Assembly: GCF_015694465.1 (NCBI RefSeq)
Contig: NZ_JADQDO010000012.1
Location: 31,380 to 95,379 of the forward strand
Length of the DNA stretch: 64,000 bases
DNA from: Microvirga alba
Lineage (GTDB): Bacteria > Pseudomonadota > Alphaproteobacteria > Rhizobiales > Beijerinckiaceae
Direction: 5' to 3'
Below the pieces are notes generated by a model, which was not told where the DNA came from, searched no databases, and was given only the letters and a program-made list of their open reading frames with translations. Shown here one piece after another: positions 18,292 through 26,584 of the stretch. Both the position numbers and the translations under genes were made by a program. Positions within the stretch are counted from its first letter, which is position 1; every line of letters starts with the position of its first letter.

Positions 18292-19239
18292 TCAATGAGA
18301 CGGGATCAGGAAAACCAGCTTTGCGACGAGCGCCTTGAGCGCGTGGTTCCGAATTGGACTTGGTCCGCGAACTCCCATCCGGGCCCGCGGCGTATGAATG
18401 GCCGCAGTTGAGGCCGCACACACGTCAGCCCTGACCACGCGCTGTATCAAACCTGAAGATTCTTCTTGCGTTTCACGGGGCGTCCACACACGTCGCAAAT
18501 TCGGACTCGAGCCGAAGATAGAAGCAAATCTCACTCGGCATTCATACGGCAAGGCCTCGAACTGCTCGGCGAGTGACGCTCGCGGATTGGAGGCATATTT
18601 CGCCTTTCCTTTTCGGATCATATGGATCATCTCGATCCCACCCAAGATGGCACGAGCGCTGTTCATCGACTTGAACCCGAGCATCGGTCGCACGCGACGC
18701 TTGATGCGCCGATGATCCTGTTCGATGCGATTGTTGAGGTAGCGACTCTGCCGAATCTGGATCGGCTTGAGGCGCCTGCTTGACCTCTTCGCCAGCCGAT
18801 CCGTCGTGTCGCATGACAGGATGGCTTCACGATTGGTCAGGCTGCCATCGATGACAACCCGTTCAGGCCGGCCATGCCGCTTGAGCGCGCGGGAGAGGAA
18901 GCGTTTGGCCGCGGTCAAATTGCGTCGCTCGCTGAACCAGAACTCGACCGTGTCACCGTTGCGGTCGATCGCGCGATAGAGATAGCGCCACTGGCCGCGG
19001 ACCTTGATGTAAGTTTCGTCGATATGCCATTTGCCATTGACGGCTCGCTTGCGGCGATTGAACCGCTCGAGCAACTGGGGTGAGTACCGGACCACCCAGC
19101 GACCGACCGTAGCATGATCCACGGAGATGCCCCGCTCGGCCATCATCTCTTCGAGATTTCGGAGGCTGAGATTGTAAGCAAGATACCACCGCGCGCACAG
19201 CAGAATCACCGACCGATCGAATTGCCTGCCCTCAAACAT
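18292..19239 (-). CDS. IS6-family transposase with a run-on C-terminus
   Basis: A 315-codon frame starting MFEGRQFDRSVILLCARW. The catalytic DDE set is complete: HIDETYIKVRG, VIDGSLTNRE and NNRIEQDHRRIKRR. Related copies end SLAEQFE(R/L)LAA and stop, but here the stop is lost (SLAEQFEALPYEC...), and translation continues about 85 residues, past the right end of the element at 18491 into flanking DNA. The catalytic core should be active, but the tail may impair it. The element abuts an IS110 copy on its other side. Confidence 0.85.
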   Translation of the reverse strand: MFEGRQFDRSVILLCARWYLAYNLSLRNLEEMMAERGISVDHATVGRWVVRYSPQLLERFNRRKRAVNGKWHIDETYIKVRGQWRYLYRAIDRNGDTVEFWFSERRNLTAAKRFLSRALKRHGRPERVVIDGSLTNREAILSCDTTDRLAKRSSRRLKPIQIRQSRYLNNRIEQDHRRIKRRVRPMLGFKSMNSARAILGGIEMIHMIRKGKAKYASNPRASLAEQFEALPYECRVRFASIFGSSPNLRRVWTPRETQEESSGLIQRVVRADVCAASTAAIHTPRARMGVRGPSPIRNHALKALVAKLVFLIPSH

Positions 19240-19304
19240 TCTGTCTCACTCCCTCCCGCCGACGCAGGCCATAAGCCCGCGCTCGGAAAGAAAGAGTTGC
19301 GACA
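18491..19304. mobile_element. IS6-family element, copy 3 of the TGTCGCAA type
   Basis: About 814 bp from CGTCGCAAATTCGG at 18491 to the complement of TGTCGCAACTCTTTC ending at 19304. It carries the transposase gene on the minus strand. It is the best-preserved copy of this type in the window. Confidence 0.75.
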
Positions 19305-19423
19305 GATGGGGTATTCGGCTTTCGCGCCATCTTCATCGACTGTCGGAGGTGCTGCGCTTCAGGCTGATGGTACAACGTGGTCTGGGTAGGACCAGCCACA
19401 AGCATCAGTGGGAGAAGCGCAGC

Positions 19424-20461
19424 ATGAAGCATTATGCCGGCCTCGATGTCTCCGTCAAAGAGACTTCTTTGTGCATTCTGGACGAGACGGGCAAGGTCTG
19501 TCGCGAACTGAAGGTGACTAGCCATCCAGACGACCTGGTGCAGGTGCTCCGGGATCCGGCCTGGCGGCTCGAGCGGGTCGGGCTCGAAGCCGGTCCGCTG
19601 TCGCAGTGGCTCTACAGCGGGCTGGCCGCGGCCGGACTGCCGGTCATCTGCATCGAGACGCGTCACACCAAAGCCTTCCTGAAGGCGCAGGTGAACAAGA
19701 CGGACCGCAACGATGCTCGTGGCATTGCTCAGATGATGCGCGTCAACCTGTTCCGACCTGTGCATGTGAAGACCCTGGCCAGCCAGAACCGACGCGCCCT
19801 TCTGACAGCTCGCAAGTTGTTGCAGGAGAAAGCCCTTGCCATTGAGAATGACATCCGCGGTCTGCTGCGCAACTTTGGGCTCAAGGTCGGGGTCATTGGT
19901 AAGGTCAGGTTCGAGGACCGGATCCGGGAACTCGTGGCGGGCCTTCCGGAGCTGGCCGAGATCATGGCTTGCCTCCTCGAGGCCCGCCAGAGCCTGCGGG
20001 AGCGTTTGGCTGCCCTTCACCGCAAAGTGCTGGCGACGGTCCGGGATGATGACGTCTGCCGGCGCCTGATGACCATTCCCGGTGTTGGCCCCGTGGTGTC
20101 GTTGGCCTTTAGCGCCACAATCGACATTCCGGCTCGGTTCAAGAATTCCAAGGCCGTCGGCCCAGCACTGGGGCTGACGCCGGTTCTCAATCAGTCCGGC
20201 GAGAGTCATCGGATAGGGCGCATCTCGCTGTGCGGAGACGCCATGATGCGAGCGCTGCTTTATGAGGCGGCTCAAGTGCTGCTGACCCGGGTGCAGAAAT
20301 GGTCGTGGCTGAAGGCCTGGGCCGTGAACGTGGCCCGACGGCGCGGCCTGCAAAAGGCCATCGTGGCTCTGGCGCGTCGCTTGGCCGTGATCATGCACCG
20401 CCTCTGGAGCGATGGCACCGAGTTCCGCTGGGCGAGGGAGAGTGCCGTGGCGACCGCCTGA
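19424..20461 (+). CDS. IS110-family transposase (intact)
   Basis: 345 residues. The N-terminal RuvC-like DEDD domain shows GLDVSVKETSLC, a catalytic Glu in VGLEAGPLSQWL, and KTDRNDARGIAQM. The C-terminal Tnp_20 domain has MTIPGVGPVVSLAF and an SGE motif. The ATG at 19424 with GGGAGAAG upstream is chosen over the earlier in-frame ATG at 19349. IS110 enzymes use a non-coding bridge RNA to choose targets, usually encoded in the flank beside the gene. The flanks here are 19305-19423 and 20462 onwards. It differs clearly from the broken IS110 copy at 17223. Confidence 0.9.
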   Translation: MKHYAGLDVSVKETSLCILDETGKVCRELKVTSHPDDLVQVLRDPAWRLERVGLEAGPLSQWLYSGLAAAGLPVICIETRHTKAFLKAQVNKTDRNDARGIAQMMRVNLFRPVHVKTLASQNRRALLTARKLLQEKALAIENDIRGLLRNFGLKVGVIGKVRFEDRIRELVAGLPELAEIMACLLEARQSLRERLAALHRKVLATVRDDDVCRRLMTIPGVGPVVSLAFSATIDIPARFKNSKAVGPALGLTPVLNQSGESHRIGRISLCGDAMMRALLYEAAQVLLTRVQKWSWLKAWAVNVARRRGLQKAIVALARRLAVIMHRLWSDGTEFRWARESAVATA

Positions 20462-21133
20462 TCGGCCGTTGGCACAGCCTGTCACCCGAACAGAAAGGTA
20501 GACGAGTTTCCGCCAGCCGGTGGAGAGATGTCCCTCGCGGGACGATGGATGAGGTGAGTTCGCTAGGGTTCTTGTGTCGGTCGCGCCTGGCGCGATCAGA
20601 ACGCGCGACAGATTGGGCTGCCCCATTCTTCTGATCCCATCATGGGACAGCCCGAGAGCTGATCCCGAAGAGAAGCAAGGACCCGCGAGTGACGTCAAAC
20701 ATCGGCAACGTGGAAGGCCTGAAAGCGCTTGACCTCAAATCGCCGAATAGAGAAGAACCCCTTCTTCGACCGGACCACCGGAGCAACGGCGTGCCGATAG
20801 CGTTCAGTCTCTGAGCGCGCTGAGACGTCCCTGCCGGGACGTGGGCCAAGCCATTCCGCTTGATGAGGGTGCACCGCTGGCTCAGCCGAGTGCGTCATCC
20901 ACATAGGAAGGCTCTTCCCGCGAAGCTCCATCATGCGGCGACTGTTGTCGACCGCGAAGACAACCTGCACCCAGCACACGCTCACATAGCGCCTCTGATC
21001 CGCTGTTCGGGACCTCTTCAATGCTCCCTCGATCCTGACCTCAGGCTCAGGCCGGTGAAAATTTGAAGAAACCGCCTGCAAAGTGGCCCGCGATTAGGCG
21101 ACCCCGTCAGATCCCCTGACAGTACCCTCACGT
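20462..21133. other. Gene-poor interval after the IS110 copy
   Basis: About 670 bases with no gene that can be supported. The first part is probably the 3' flank of the IS110 element, a place where the bridge RNA could lie in some IS110 groups. A 128-codon minus-strand frame (20695-21081) has no recognisable domain and no good ribosome site. The short inverted sequence CCATcATGG lies near 20640. Confidence 0.4.
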
Positions 21134-22252
21134 TCATGAGGCATCAGTCGGCATCAGGATTGTCGCATCGATCGGCCAGATCAGCGCGTACCGCTCGCCA
21201 GCGCGTAGCTGCGTTCGATTATCATGTCCGCTCCGGATGACCAGTAGCTCTCGCCCTTCATCGTCCTGAAAACGCAGATTGGTGATGATGCCGAGGAATT
21301 CTTCGCCGATCAGACGCGCGGTTACGCTGTTGAACGCCTCGCGATCGATCGGCGTCGCATTCACGACCGGCCTGATCGCTTCCGGGCGAACCGCCACGAT
21401 GACGTCGTCTTGAGAGGGCGCGATGGCGGCGGCTCGCGCCTTGAGGCTGCGATCCCGGCCGATATCCAGATCGACCGACCGATCCGACCGCCCGCTGACC
21501 CGGCCGTCGAAATAGTTCATGTAGCCGACAAAATCCGCGACGAAGCGGCAGTTCGGATGGTGATAGAGATCTCCCCCGGTTCCGATCTGGGCGATCCTGC
21601 CATTCTCCATCACGGCCACGCGATCGGCGATGGCCAGCGCCTCTTCCTGGTCATGCGTGACGATGATCGCGGTCATGCCCACCTTCTTGAGCAGGTTGCG
21701 CAATTCGTTGCGCATATCGTCCTTCAGCTTCTTGTCCAGCGCCGAAAGCGGTTCGTCGAGAAGCAGGACCGATGGCTGCGTCGCGATGCTGCGCGCGATC
21801 GCGACGCGCTGCTGCTGCCCGCCCGAAAGCCGCGCCGGATAGGCATCGCGCAGGCTGCCGAGCTCCAGCATGCTCAAGGTCGCCTCGAGAATGCCCTGGC
21901 GCTCGGCCGGCGCCACGCCATGCATCTTCAGGCCGAACAGGATGTTCTCCGCCACCGTCATATGCGGGAACAGGGCATAGCTCTGAAACACCATGCCGAC
22001 ATTGCGGCGGTAGGGCGCCACGTCGTTCATCGCCTGGCCGCCCACGACGATCTCGCCCGCCGTCGGCCGCTGCAGCCCCGCGATCGCCCGCAGCATCGTC
22101 GTCTTGCCGCAGCCGCTCGGGCCGAGCAGGGCGATGATCTCGCCAGGCAGGATCTCGAGATCGACGTTGTCGAGGATCGGCTTGCCCTGGAGCTCGACAG
22201 ACAGGCCGGTGAGGGTGATGCCGCGTTTCTTGAAGCTGAGGGAGAGAGTCAT
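21134..22252 (-). CDS. ABC transporter ATPase, spermidine/putrescine type
   Basis: 372 residues with Walker A GPSGCGKTT (near 44), signature [14 protein letters not shown], Walker B VLLLDEPLSALD, H-loop THDQEEA, and a C-terminal TOBE domain. This is the PotA/FbpC/UgpC-like layout of importers for polyamines, opines or similar compounds. It overlaps the upstream permease gene by four bases and is the last of a four-gene operon (binding protein, two permeases, ATPase) that encodes a complete importer. Substrate is not fixed by sequence. Confidence 0.9.
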   Translation of the reverse strand: MTLSLSFKKRGITLTGLSVELQGKPILDNVDLEILPGEIIALLGPSGCGKTTMLRAIAGLQRPTAGEIVVGGQAMNDVAPYRRNVGMVFQSYALFPHMTVAENILFGLKMHGVAPAERQGILEATLSMLELGSLRDAYPARLSGGQQQRVAIARSIATQPSVLLLDEPLSALDKKLKDDMRNELRNLLKKVGMTAIIVTHDQEEALAIADRVAVMENGRIAQIGTGGDLYHHPNCRFVADFVGYMNYFDGRVSGRSDRSVDLDIGRDRSLKARAAAIAPSQDDVIVAVRPEAIRPVVNATPIDREAFNSVTARLIGEEFLGIITNLRFQDDEGRELLVIRSGHDNRTQLRAGERYALIWPIDATILMPTDAS

Positions 22253-23037
22253 CGCACGAGTCTTTCAAGGCCGATCCAGCGCTCCATCAGATAGACGGCC
22301 AGGATGCCGGCCAGCATCATCAGGGTGGACAGCGCCGCAACGGTCGGATCGTTTTCGGTTCGGATGTATTGATAGGCCGCGACGGGAAGCGTCGGGCGGC
22401 TGCCGATGAGGAACATCGTGGCCGTGAAGTTGTGGAACGACATGACGATGGCGAAGACCGTCGCGCCCAGCAGGCCCTTGCCGATGAGCGGCACCGTGAT
22501 CCGGAAGAATGCCTGAAACGGCCTGGCGCCCAGCAGCATCGCCGCATTCTCGAGATTGGGGTCCATGCCCTGGAGATTGGCGACGACCAGCCGCACGACA
22601 TAGGGCAGCACGATCAGGCAATGCAGGATGACGAGCGTCGTGGTGTTGGAGATCGTCGAGACCGCATTGGCCCAGAGCAGCATGGCGATGCCCATCACGA
22701 CCTCTGGTACGAAGAGCGGCGCCATGACGAAGACGTTGACCGCCTGCCGGCCGAAGAACCGGAAGCGCACGATGGCCAGCGCGGCGGGGATGCCGAGCGC
22801 CAGGCTGATCGCGCTGCTGACCGTAGCCAGCAGGACGCTCTGCTGCAGGCCGACGGCGAAGCTCGGTGTCTTGAAGACGTTCAGATACCACGCGAACGAC
22901 AGGCCGGAGGGCGGGAAGGCCAGTGTCGCCTCGCGGTTGAATGAGATCGCCAGGACGATGAGGTTCGGCAGGGCCATGAACAGCAGCACGCCGAAGGTCA
23001 GCGCCTGCAGGAAGGAGAATTGGAACGACCTGCTCAT
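22249..23037 (-). CDS. ABC transporter permease, PotC-like
   Basis: 262 residues with about six hydrophobic helices and the BPD_transp_1 EAA-type loop (ENAAMLLGARPFQAFFRITVPLIGKGLL, near 170). It is the second inner-membrane subunit of the 21-25 kb transporter. It overlaps both neighbours by four bases (ATGA), so translation is coupled. Confidence 0.9.
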   Translation of the reverse strand: MSRSFQFSFLQALTFGVLLFMALPNLIVLAISFNREATLAFPPSGLSFAWYLNVFKTPSFAVGLQQSVLLATVSSAISLALGIPAALAIVRFRFFGRQAVNVFVMAPLFVPEVVMGIAMLLWANAVSTISNTTTLVILHCLIVLPYVVRLVVANLQGMDPNLENAAMLLGARPFQAFFRITVPLIGKGLLGATVFAIVMSFHNFTATMFLIGSRPTLPVAAYQYIRTENDPTVAALSTLMMLAGILAVYLMERWIGLERLVR

Positions 23038-23876
23038 CGCTGGAATCGTTTCTGATAGCGGTCGCCGAGCAGGCTGAGCAGCAGGATGACCGCGCCGGAG
23101 ATCAGGAAGAGCACCCCGGCCGCGGCCGAGCCGAGTGGCAGGTTGGCGAGGTTGATCGCCTGGTCGAAGATCAGCACTGCGATCATGTCGACCCTGCCGC
23201 CGCCGAGCAGCATCGGCGTGACGAAGGAATTCAGCGACAGCAGGAAGCTGAGCATGGTTCCGGCGATGATGCCGGGGATGCAGAGGGGCAGGGTGACGAG
23301 GAGAAAGATGCGCCAGGGCGGGGCCCCCAGCAGCGCCGCCGCCTCCTGCAGCCGCTTGTCGAGCCGGGCGATCACCCCGTTCAGCGACAGGATCATATAG
23401 GGCAGTATCCCGGAGACGAGGCCGACCAGGACGCCGAACTCGTTGTACATCAACCTGAGCGGGCTATCGGCGAGGCCGAGCCCCATCGCCAGGCGATTGA
23501 CCAGCCCCGACCGGCCGAGGATCAGGATCAGGCCGAACATCTTCAGCACGTAGTCGCTGAGGAACATCGCCAGCAGCCCGGCGAAGATCAGCCTCCTCTG
23601 ATGGGGAGATGCCTTGATCTCCATGTAATAGGCCACGGGAAAGCCGAGGATCAGCGCGACGAAGGTGGAGACGGCGGCAAGCCAGAGCGAGTAGGTGAAA
23701 AAATGGCGATAGGATTCGTTCGTCGCCAGATTCTCGTACTGGATAAGACTCGCGGCCTCGCTTCCTGACCCGCCTTGGAAGCTCCAGCCCAGCACCGAGG
23801 ACAGGCCCATCAGCAGCGTGGAGATGAGCAGCAGCGCTGGCGCGACCAGGGTATACGGCATCAGCCGTGCGAACAT
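23034..23876 (-). CDS. ABC transporter permease, PotB-like
   Basis: 280 residues, six predicted membrane segments, with the EAA loop LQEAAALLGAPPWRIFLLVTLP at about 180-200. It is the first permease of the polyamine/opine-type importer. It is separated by 110 bases from the binding-protein gene upstream, a gap that often carries a processing hairpin so that the binding protein is made in excess. Confidence 0.9.
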   Translation of the reverse strand: MFARLMPYTLVAPALLLISTLLMGLSSVLGWSFQGGSGSEAASLIQYENLATNESYRHFFTYSLWLAAVSTFVALILGFPVAYYMEIKASPHQRRLIFAGLLAMFLSDYVLKMFGLILILGRSGLVNRLAMGLGLADSPLRLMYNEFGVLVGLVSGILPYMILSLNGVIARLDKRLQEAAALLGAPPWRIFLLVTLPLCIPGIIAGTMLSFLLSLNSFVTPMLLGGGRVDMIAVLIFDQAINLANLPLGSAAAGVLFLISGAVILLLSLLGDRYQKRFQR

Positions 23877-23986
23877 CGCGCGGTCCTTAGGCTTGGGACT
23901 GCGATGCGCATGCCCTCGCCGAGTCGTTCGGCTTTACGGACATGCGGCATCGGCTTCCATCACAGGCTTCCAATTGGGCTCGCCCT

Positions 23987-25024
23987 TCAGCGCTGGATTT
24001 CCCTCTGCCAGCGGTCGTTCCAGCCGGAAAGCTGCCCGGCCATGACGCCTTCCTGCAGGAAGCGGAACTCGGTGTCGGCCGGCACCGCTTCCCGCAGCGC
24101 CGGCGCGACGTCGGACTGGGTGTTGATCGGCAGGCAGCCAAGCAGCTGCGCGATCTTCTGCTGCGGCTCCTTGCTGATGGCGAAATCGATGAAGCGGGTC
24201 GCCGCCTCGACATTCGCATCCTTCAGGATGGCGACATTGCTGATGCTGACGGGGATGTAAGGCTTCGCGCAGACGAAGCGGAAATGCGCGCCCGCCTTGC
24301 GGGCCGCGAAGTAGTTGGCGACCGGGGCGAAGGCCACGACGTCGGCCTCTCCCGATGTCAGCAGGCGGATCTGCTCGGAATCGGAGGTGGTGAAGATCGA
24401 GAAGTTGGGCTTCATCTTCTTCGCCAGCTCGAAGCCCGGATCGACGTTCTTCTCGTCTCCCCCGGCCAGGAGCGCCAGCAGCGCGATGAACATGCCGTTG
24501 TAGTTGGCGCCGTAGGGAGCGCTCACCATGCCTTTCAGGCGCTTGTCGGTGAGGTCCTCCCATTTCGTGATCTCGAACGGGACCGTCTTGGCATTGTAAA
24601 TGATGCCGTAAGGCAGGCTCCAGATGCCGACATAGGTGTCGTTGACGACCGCGGCCGGCAGCTGCGAGGCGTTCTTCAGCTGGCCGACGGGGATGGGGCT
24701 CAGCAGCCCGTCGTTCTTCGCGAGCGATGTCGGTGCGATCGCGGAAAACCAGAGATCGGCATCGTTGCGGTTCTTGTTGGCGCGCAGCGAGGCGAGCGTT
24801 TCCATGGAGGACGACTGGAGCTGGATTTCCGACTGGATGCCGGATGCCGCGGCGAAGGGCTCCAGCCACGAGGAACGCATGGCATCCCCGTAGGTACCTC
24901 CCCAGGCGATGATTTTGAGAAGCTTCTTGGCCTGGGCTTGGCTGAAGCCAATCTGGCCCAGATATCCCACCAAGCCGCTGGCGGCGGCGAGCTTGAGGGT
25001 GTGGCGGCGACTCAATGTTGTCAT
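23987..25024 (-). CDS. Tat-exported ABC substrate-binding protein, PotD-like
   Basis: About 345 residues. The N-terminus LSRRHTLKLAAASGLVGYLG is a twin-arginine signal, ending near FSQAQA. The mature part (IIAWGGTYGDAMRSSW...) has the fold of PotD/FbpA-like cluster D binding proteins. The ATG at 25024 has GGAGGAG upstream; an earlier frame opening at 25201 is not needed. It is the first gene of the transporter operon, divergent from the XRE-cupin regulator across about 390 bases of promoter DNA. Substrate: polyamine, opine or amino-acid derivative. Confidence 0.9.
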   Translation of the reverse strand: MTTLSRRHTLKLAAASGLVGYLGQIGFSQAQAKKLLKIIAWGGTYGDAMRSSWLEPFAAASGIQSEIQLQSSSMETLASLRANKNRNDADLWFSAIAPTSLAKNDGLLSPIPVGQLKNASQLPAAVVNDTYVGIWSLPYGIIYNAKTVPFEITKWEDLTDKRLKGMVSAPYGANYNGMFIALLALLAGGDEKNVDPGFELAKKMKPNFSIFTTSDSEQIRLLTSGEADVVAFAPVANYFAARKAGAHFRFVCAKPYIPVSISNVAILKDANVEAATRFIDFAISKEPQQKIAQLLGCLPINTQSDVAPALREAVPADTEFRFLQEGVMAGQLSGWNDRWQREIQR

Positions 25025-25159
25025 TTGCTCCTCCCATGAAGCCACGGTCCCGCTGCGGAGCGGGCGATGTCGCCGTGCCGACGGTCCCAAGCGTTTTGTC
25101 CCGGATGTCTTTTTGGTTTTGTTTCCGATAAGGAATATTCTTTCTTTTGGGATATGCAA

Positions 25160-25304
25160 GAGAATTCTCGGCGGCCCGTATGGCGCAGCGCGGCTGATCA
25201 AGATCGGGCCTGAAACTCGCGAATCTCGACCGATGTTTGAAGAAGGAGGTTGATGGGCCGCCCCGTCCTCGCCTAATGCATAATCGTCGCATGTATCCGA
25301 TGCG
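25160..25304. promoter_or_regulatory. Palindromes in the divergent promoter of transporter and regulator
   Basis: GAGAATTCTC (25160-25169) is a perfect 10-bp palindrome, and CGCAT-N7-ATGCG (25288-25304) is a second symmetric element. AATATTC repeats lie in the AT-rich stretch near 25135. These are candidate operators for the XRE-cupin regulator or another factor. The interval 25025-25413 holds no gene. Confidence 0.4.
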
Positions 25305-25413
25305 ATAAATTGCGTATTATCTTGCGATTCGGATATCCGACCGGCGCGCCTCTCTCATTGCAGCGATCCTGTCGGCGATGAGCGCGCTTTTCCGCAATGT
25401 GGATTGTAGACCG

Positions 25414-26115
25414 ATGAAGATTGCGGAACATGGCGCGGGTCTTCCCAAGGGCGACGATAGTCCGGCGAGCTCCGAAGGGAGTGCTCGGAGGAAGCGCTCC
25501 GTCAGCCCTGGATTTGCCGAGATGGAGCGCAGCGACGAGGCGCGGCGCCCATCCGGAACGTCTCTGGGGGAGCGACTGCGGACGATCCGGCATGATCGGA
25601 AATGGACGCTGCAGGATGCGAGCAAGCGAAGTGGAGTCGGTCGCTCGACGCTGTCGAAGATCGAGAACGGGCTGATGTCTCCCACGCTCGACCTCCTCAA
25701 GAAGATCACGCGCGGAATGGAAATCGACCTGGTCGATCTGTTTGATGAACGCCGCCGGGATTTCGAGCCGCGCGGCCGGCGCAGCATCACACGTCGGGGC
25801 GAGGGCAAGCTCAACCTCACGAAGACCTATCGGCACGAATTGCTGGCGACCGATATCTCTCAGAAGCGGATGCTGCCCTTCCGGACGACCATTACCGCCC
25901 GCTCGCTCGACGAGTTCGACGGCTGGGAGAGCCATGACGGCGAGGAGATGCTGATCGTCATCTCCGGGGCGGTCGAGGTGCACACCGAATATTACGCGCC
26001 GGCACATCTCGATCAGGGTGATGCGATCTATTTCGACAGCCGCATGGGACATTGCGTCGTGTCTGTCGGCGAAGGCGACGCCGAGGTCGTCTGGGTTTCC
26101 TCGGGCGCGATGTAG
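25414..26115 (+). CDS. XRE-family regulator with cupin sensor domain
   Basis: About 233 residues. The HTH_3 domain is at about residues 50-105 (LGERLRTIRHDRKWTLQDAS, then GVGRSTLSKIENG). A cupin_2 domain fills the C-terminal third (SHDGEEMLIVISGAVEVHTE, then DQGDAIYFDSRMGHCV). PuuR-like regulators of this layout usually control a neighbouring transport or catabolic operon and bind its substrate. The N-terminal 40 residues are disordered and the start is uncertain: ATGs at 25378, 25414 and near 25522 all lack a good ribosome site. It is divergent from the ABC operon, its probable target. Confidence 0.85.
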   Translation: MKIAEHGAGLPKGDDSPASSEGSARRKRSVSPGFAEMERSDEARRPSGTSLGERLRTIRHDRKWTLQDASKRSGVGRSTLSKIENGLMSPTLDLLKKITRGMEIDLVDLFDERRRDFEPRGRRSITRRGEGKLNLTKTYRHELLATDISQKRMLPFRTTITARSLDEFDGWESHDGEEMLIVISGAVEVHTEYYAPAHLDQGDAIYFDSRMGHCVVSVGEGDAEVVWVSSGAM

Positions 26116-26229
26116 CTGCGCCTTGCTCTGACACGCAGGACAGAGAGCCCGGGTCGCAGCTTCACCGCCGGGCCGTGGATTGGCGCCATCCTCCTGATCT
26201 GAGCGCGGGTGGCCAGCGCTGGCTGCCGT

Positions 26230-26436
26230 TTACGGCCGCTCCGGAGCTGGGCGCTTTTCCGAGAGCAATTTTCCGGCAATCGCCCAGTTTTCGCGCGGCT
26301 CCTCCTCGAAGATGATCGTCACGTCTTCGGGGCGGCAGCCTAAATGCGCCTCCAGCGCAACCGTCAGGGCTGCGGCGGCCTTGGCCTTCTGCTCGTTGTC
26401 ACGGCCTTCGATCATCGAAACGCGCAGCACCGGCAT
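26230..26436 (-). CDS. 4-oxalocrotonate tautomerase family protein
   Basis: 68 residues beginning MPVLRVSMIEGRDNEQKAK. The catalytic Pro becomes residue 1 after Met removal, and the central VTIIFEEEPRENWAIAGKL matches the tautomerase fold (beta-alpha-beta with a conserved ENW-type segment). These enzymes shift enol and keto forms in catabolism of ring-cleavage products or similar acids. It is divergent from the MBL-fold hydrolase gene and shares its promoter region. Confidence 0.85.
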   Translation of the reverse strand: MPVLRVSMIEGRDNEQKAKAAAALTVALEAHLGCRPEDVTIIFEEEPRENWAIAGKLLSEKRPAPERP

Positions 26437-26519
26437 CTCTCATCCTCCAATCGGCACGGTATGGCGCGAGAATGCGTCGCGCCGGGAGATAGGGTGAGCC
26501 CTAAGCGGCTTCTCTATCC

Positions 26520-26552
26520 CTTGTAAAGAGAACAAGTTTCTAATAGGAAACT
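26520..26552. promoter_or_regulatory. Two tandem inverted repeats upstream of the MBL-fold gene
   Basis: CTTGT-aaagaga-ACAAG (26520-26536) is followed directly by AGTTTC-taatag-GAAACT (26535-26552), the second with perfect 6-bp arms. The pair lies 33 bases before the start of the MBL-fold hydrolase, in the divergent promoter with the tautomerase gene. It probably binds a dimeric repressor; the cognate regulator is not obvious. Confidence 0.45.
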
Positions 26553-26584
26553 ATGGTGTGTATATGAAATGAAAGGCGAGAGTC

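Noticed and set aside
19232..20698. 488-codon open frame on the minus strand
   Set aside because: It is antisense to the intact IS110 transposase gene, whose motifs and ribosome site are clear. The long frame is an effect of high GC content.
21410..22294. 294-codon plus-strand frame
   Set aside because: It is antisense to the ABC ATPase with all nucleotide-binding motifs; the shadow translation is Arg/Asp/Ala rich.
23934..25292. 452-codon minus-strand frame overlapping the PotD-like gene
   Set aside because: It is Arg/Gly/Ala rich without domains and covers the same strand in another frame; the 23987-25024 frame has a Tat signal and binding-protein sequence.
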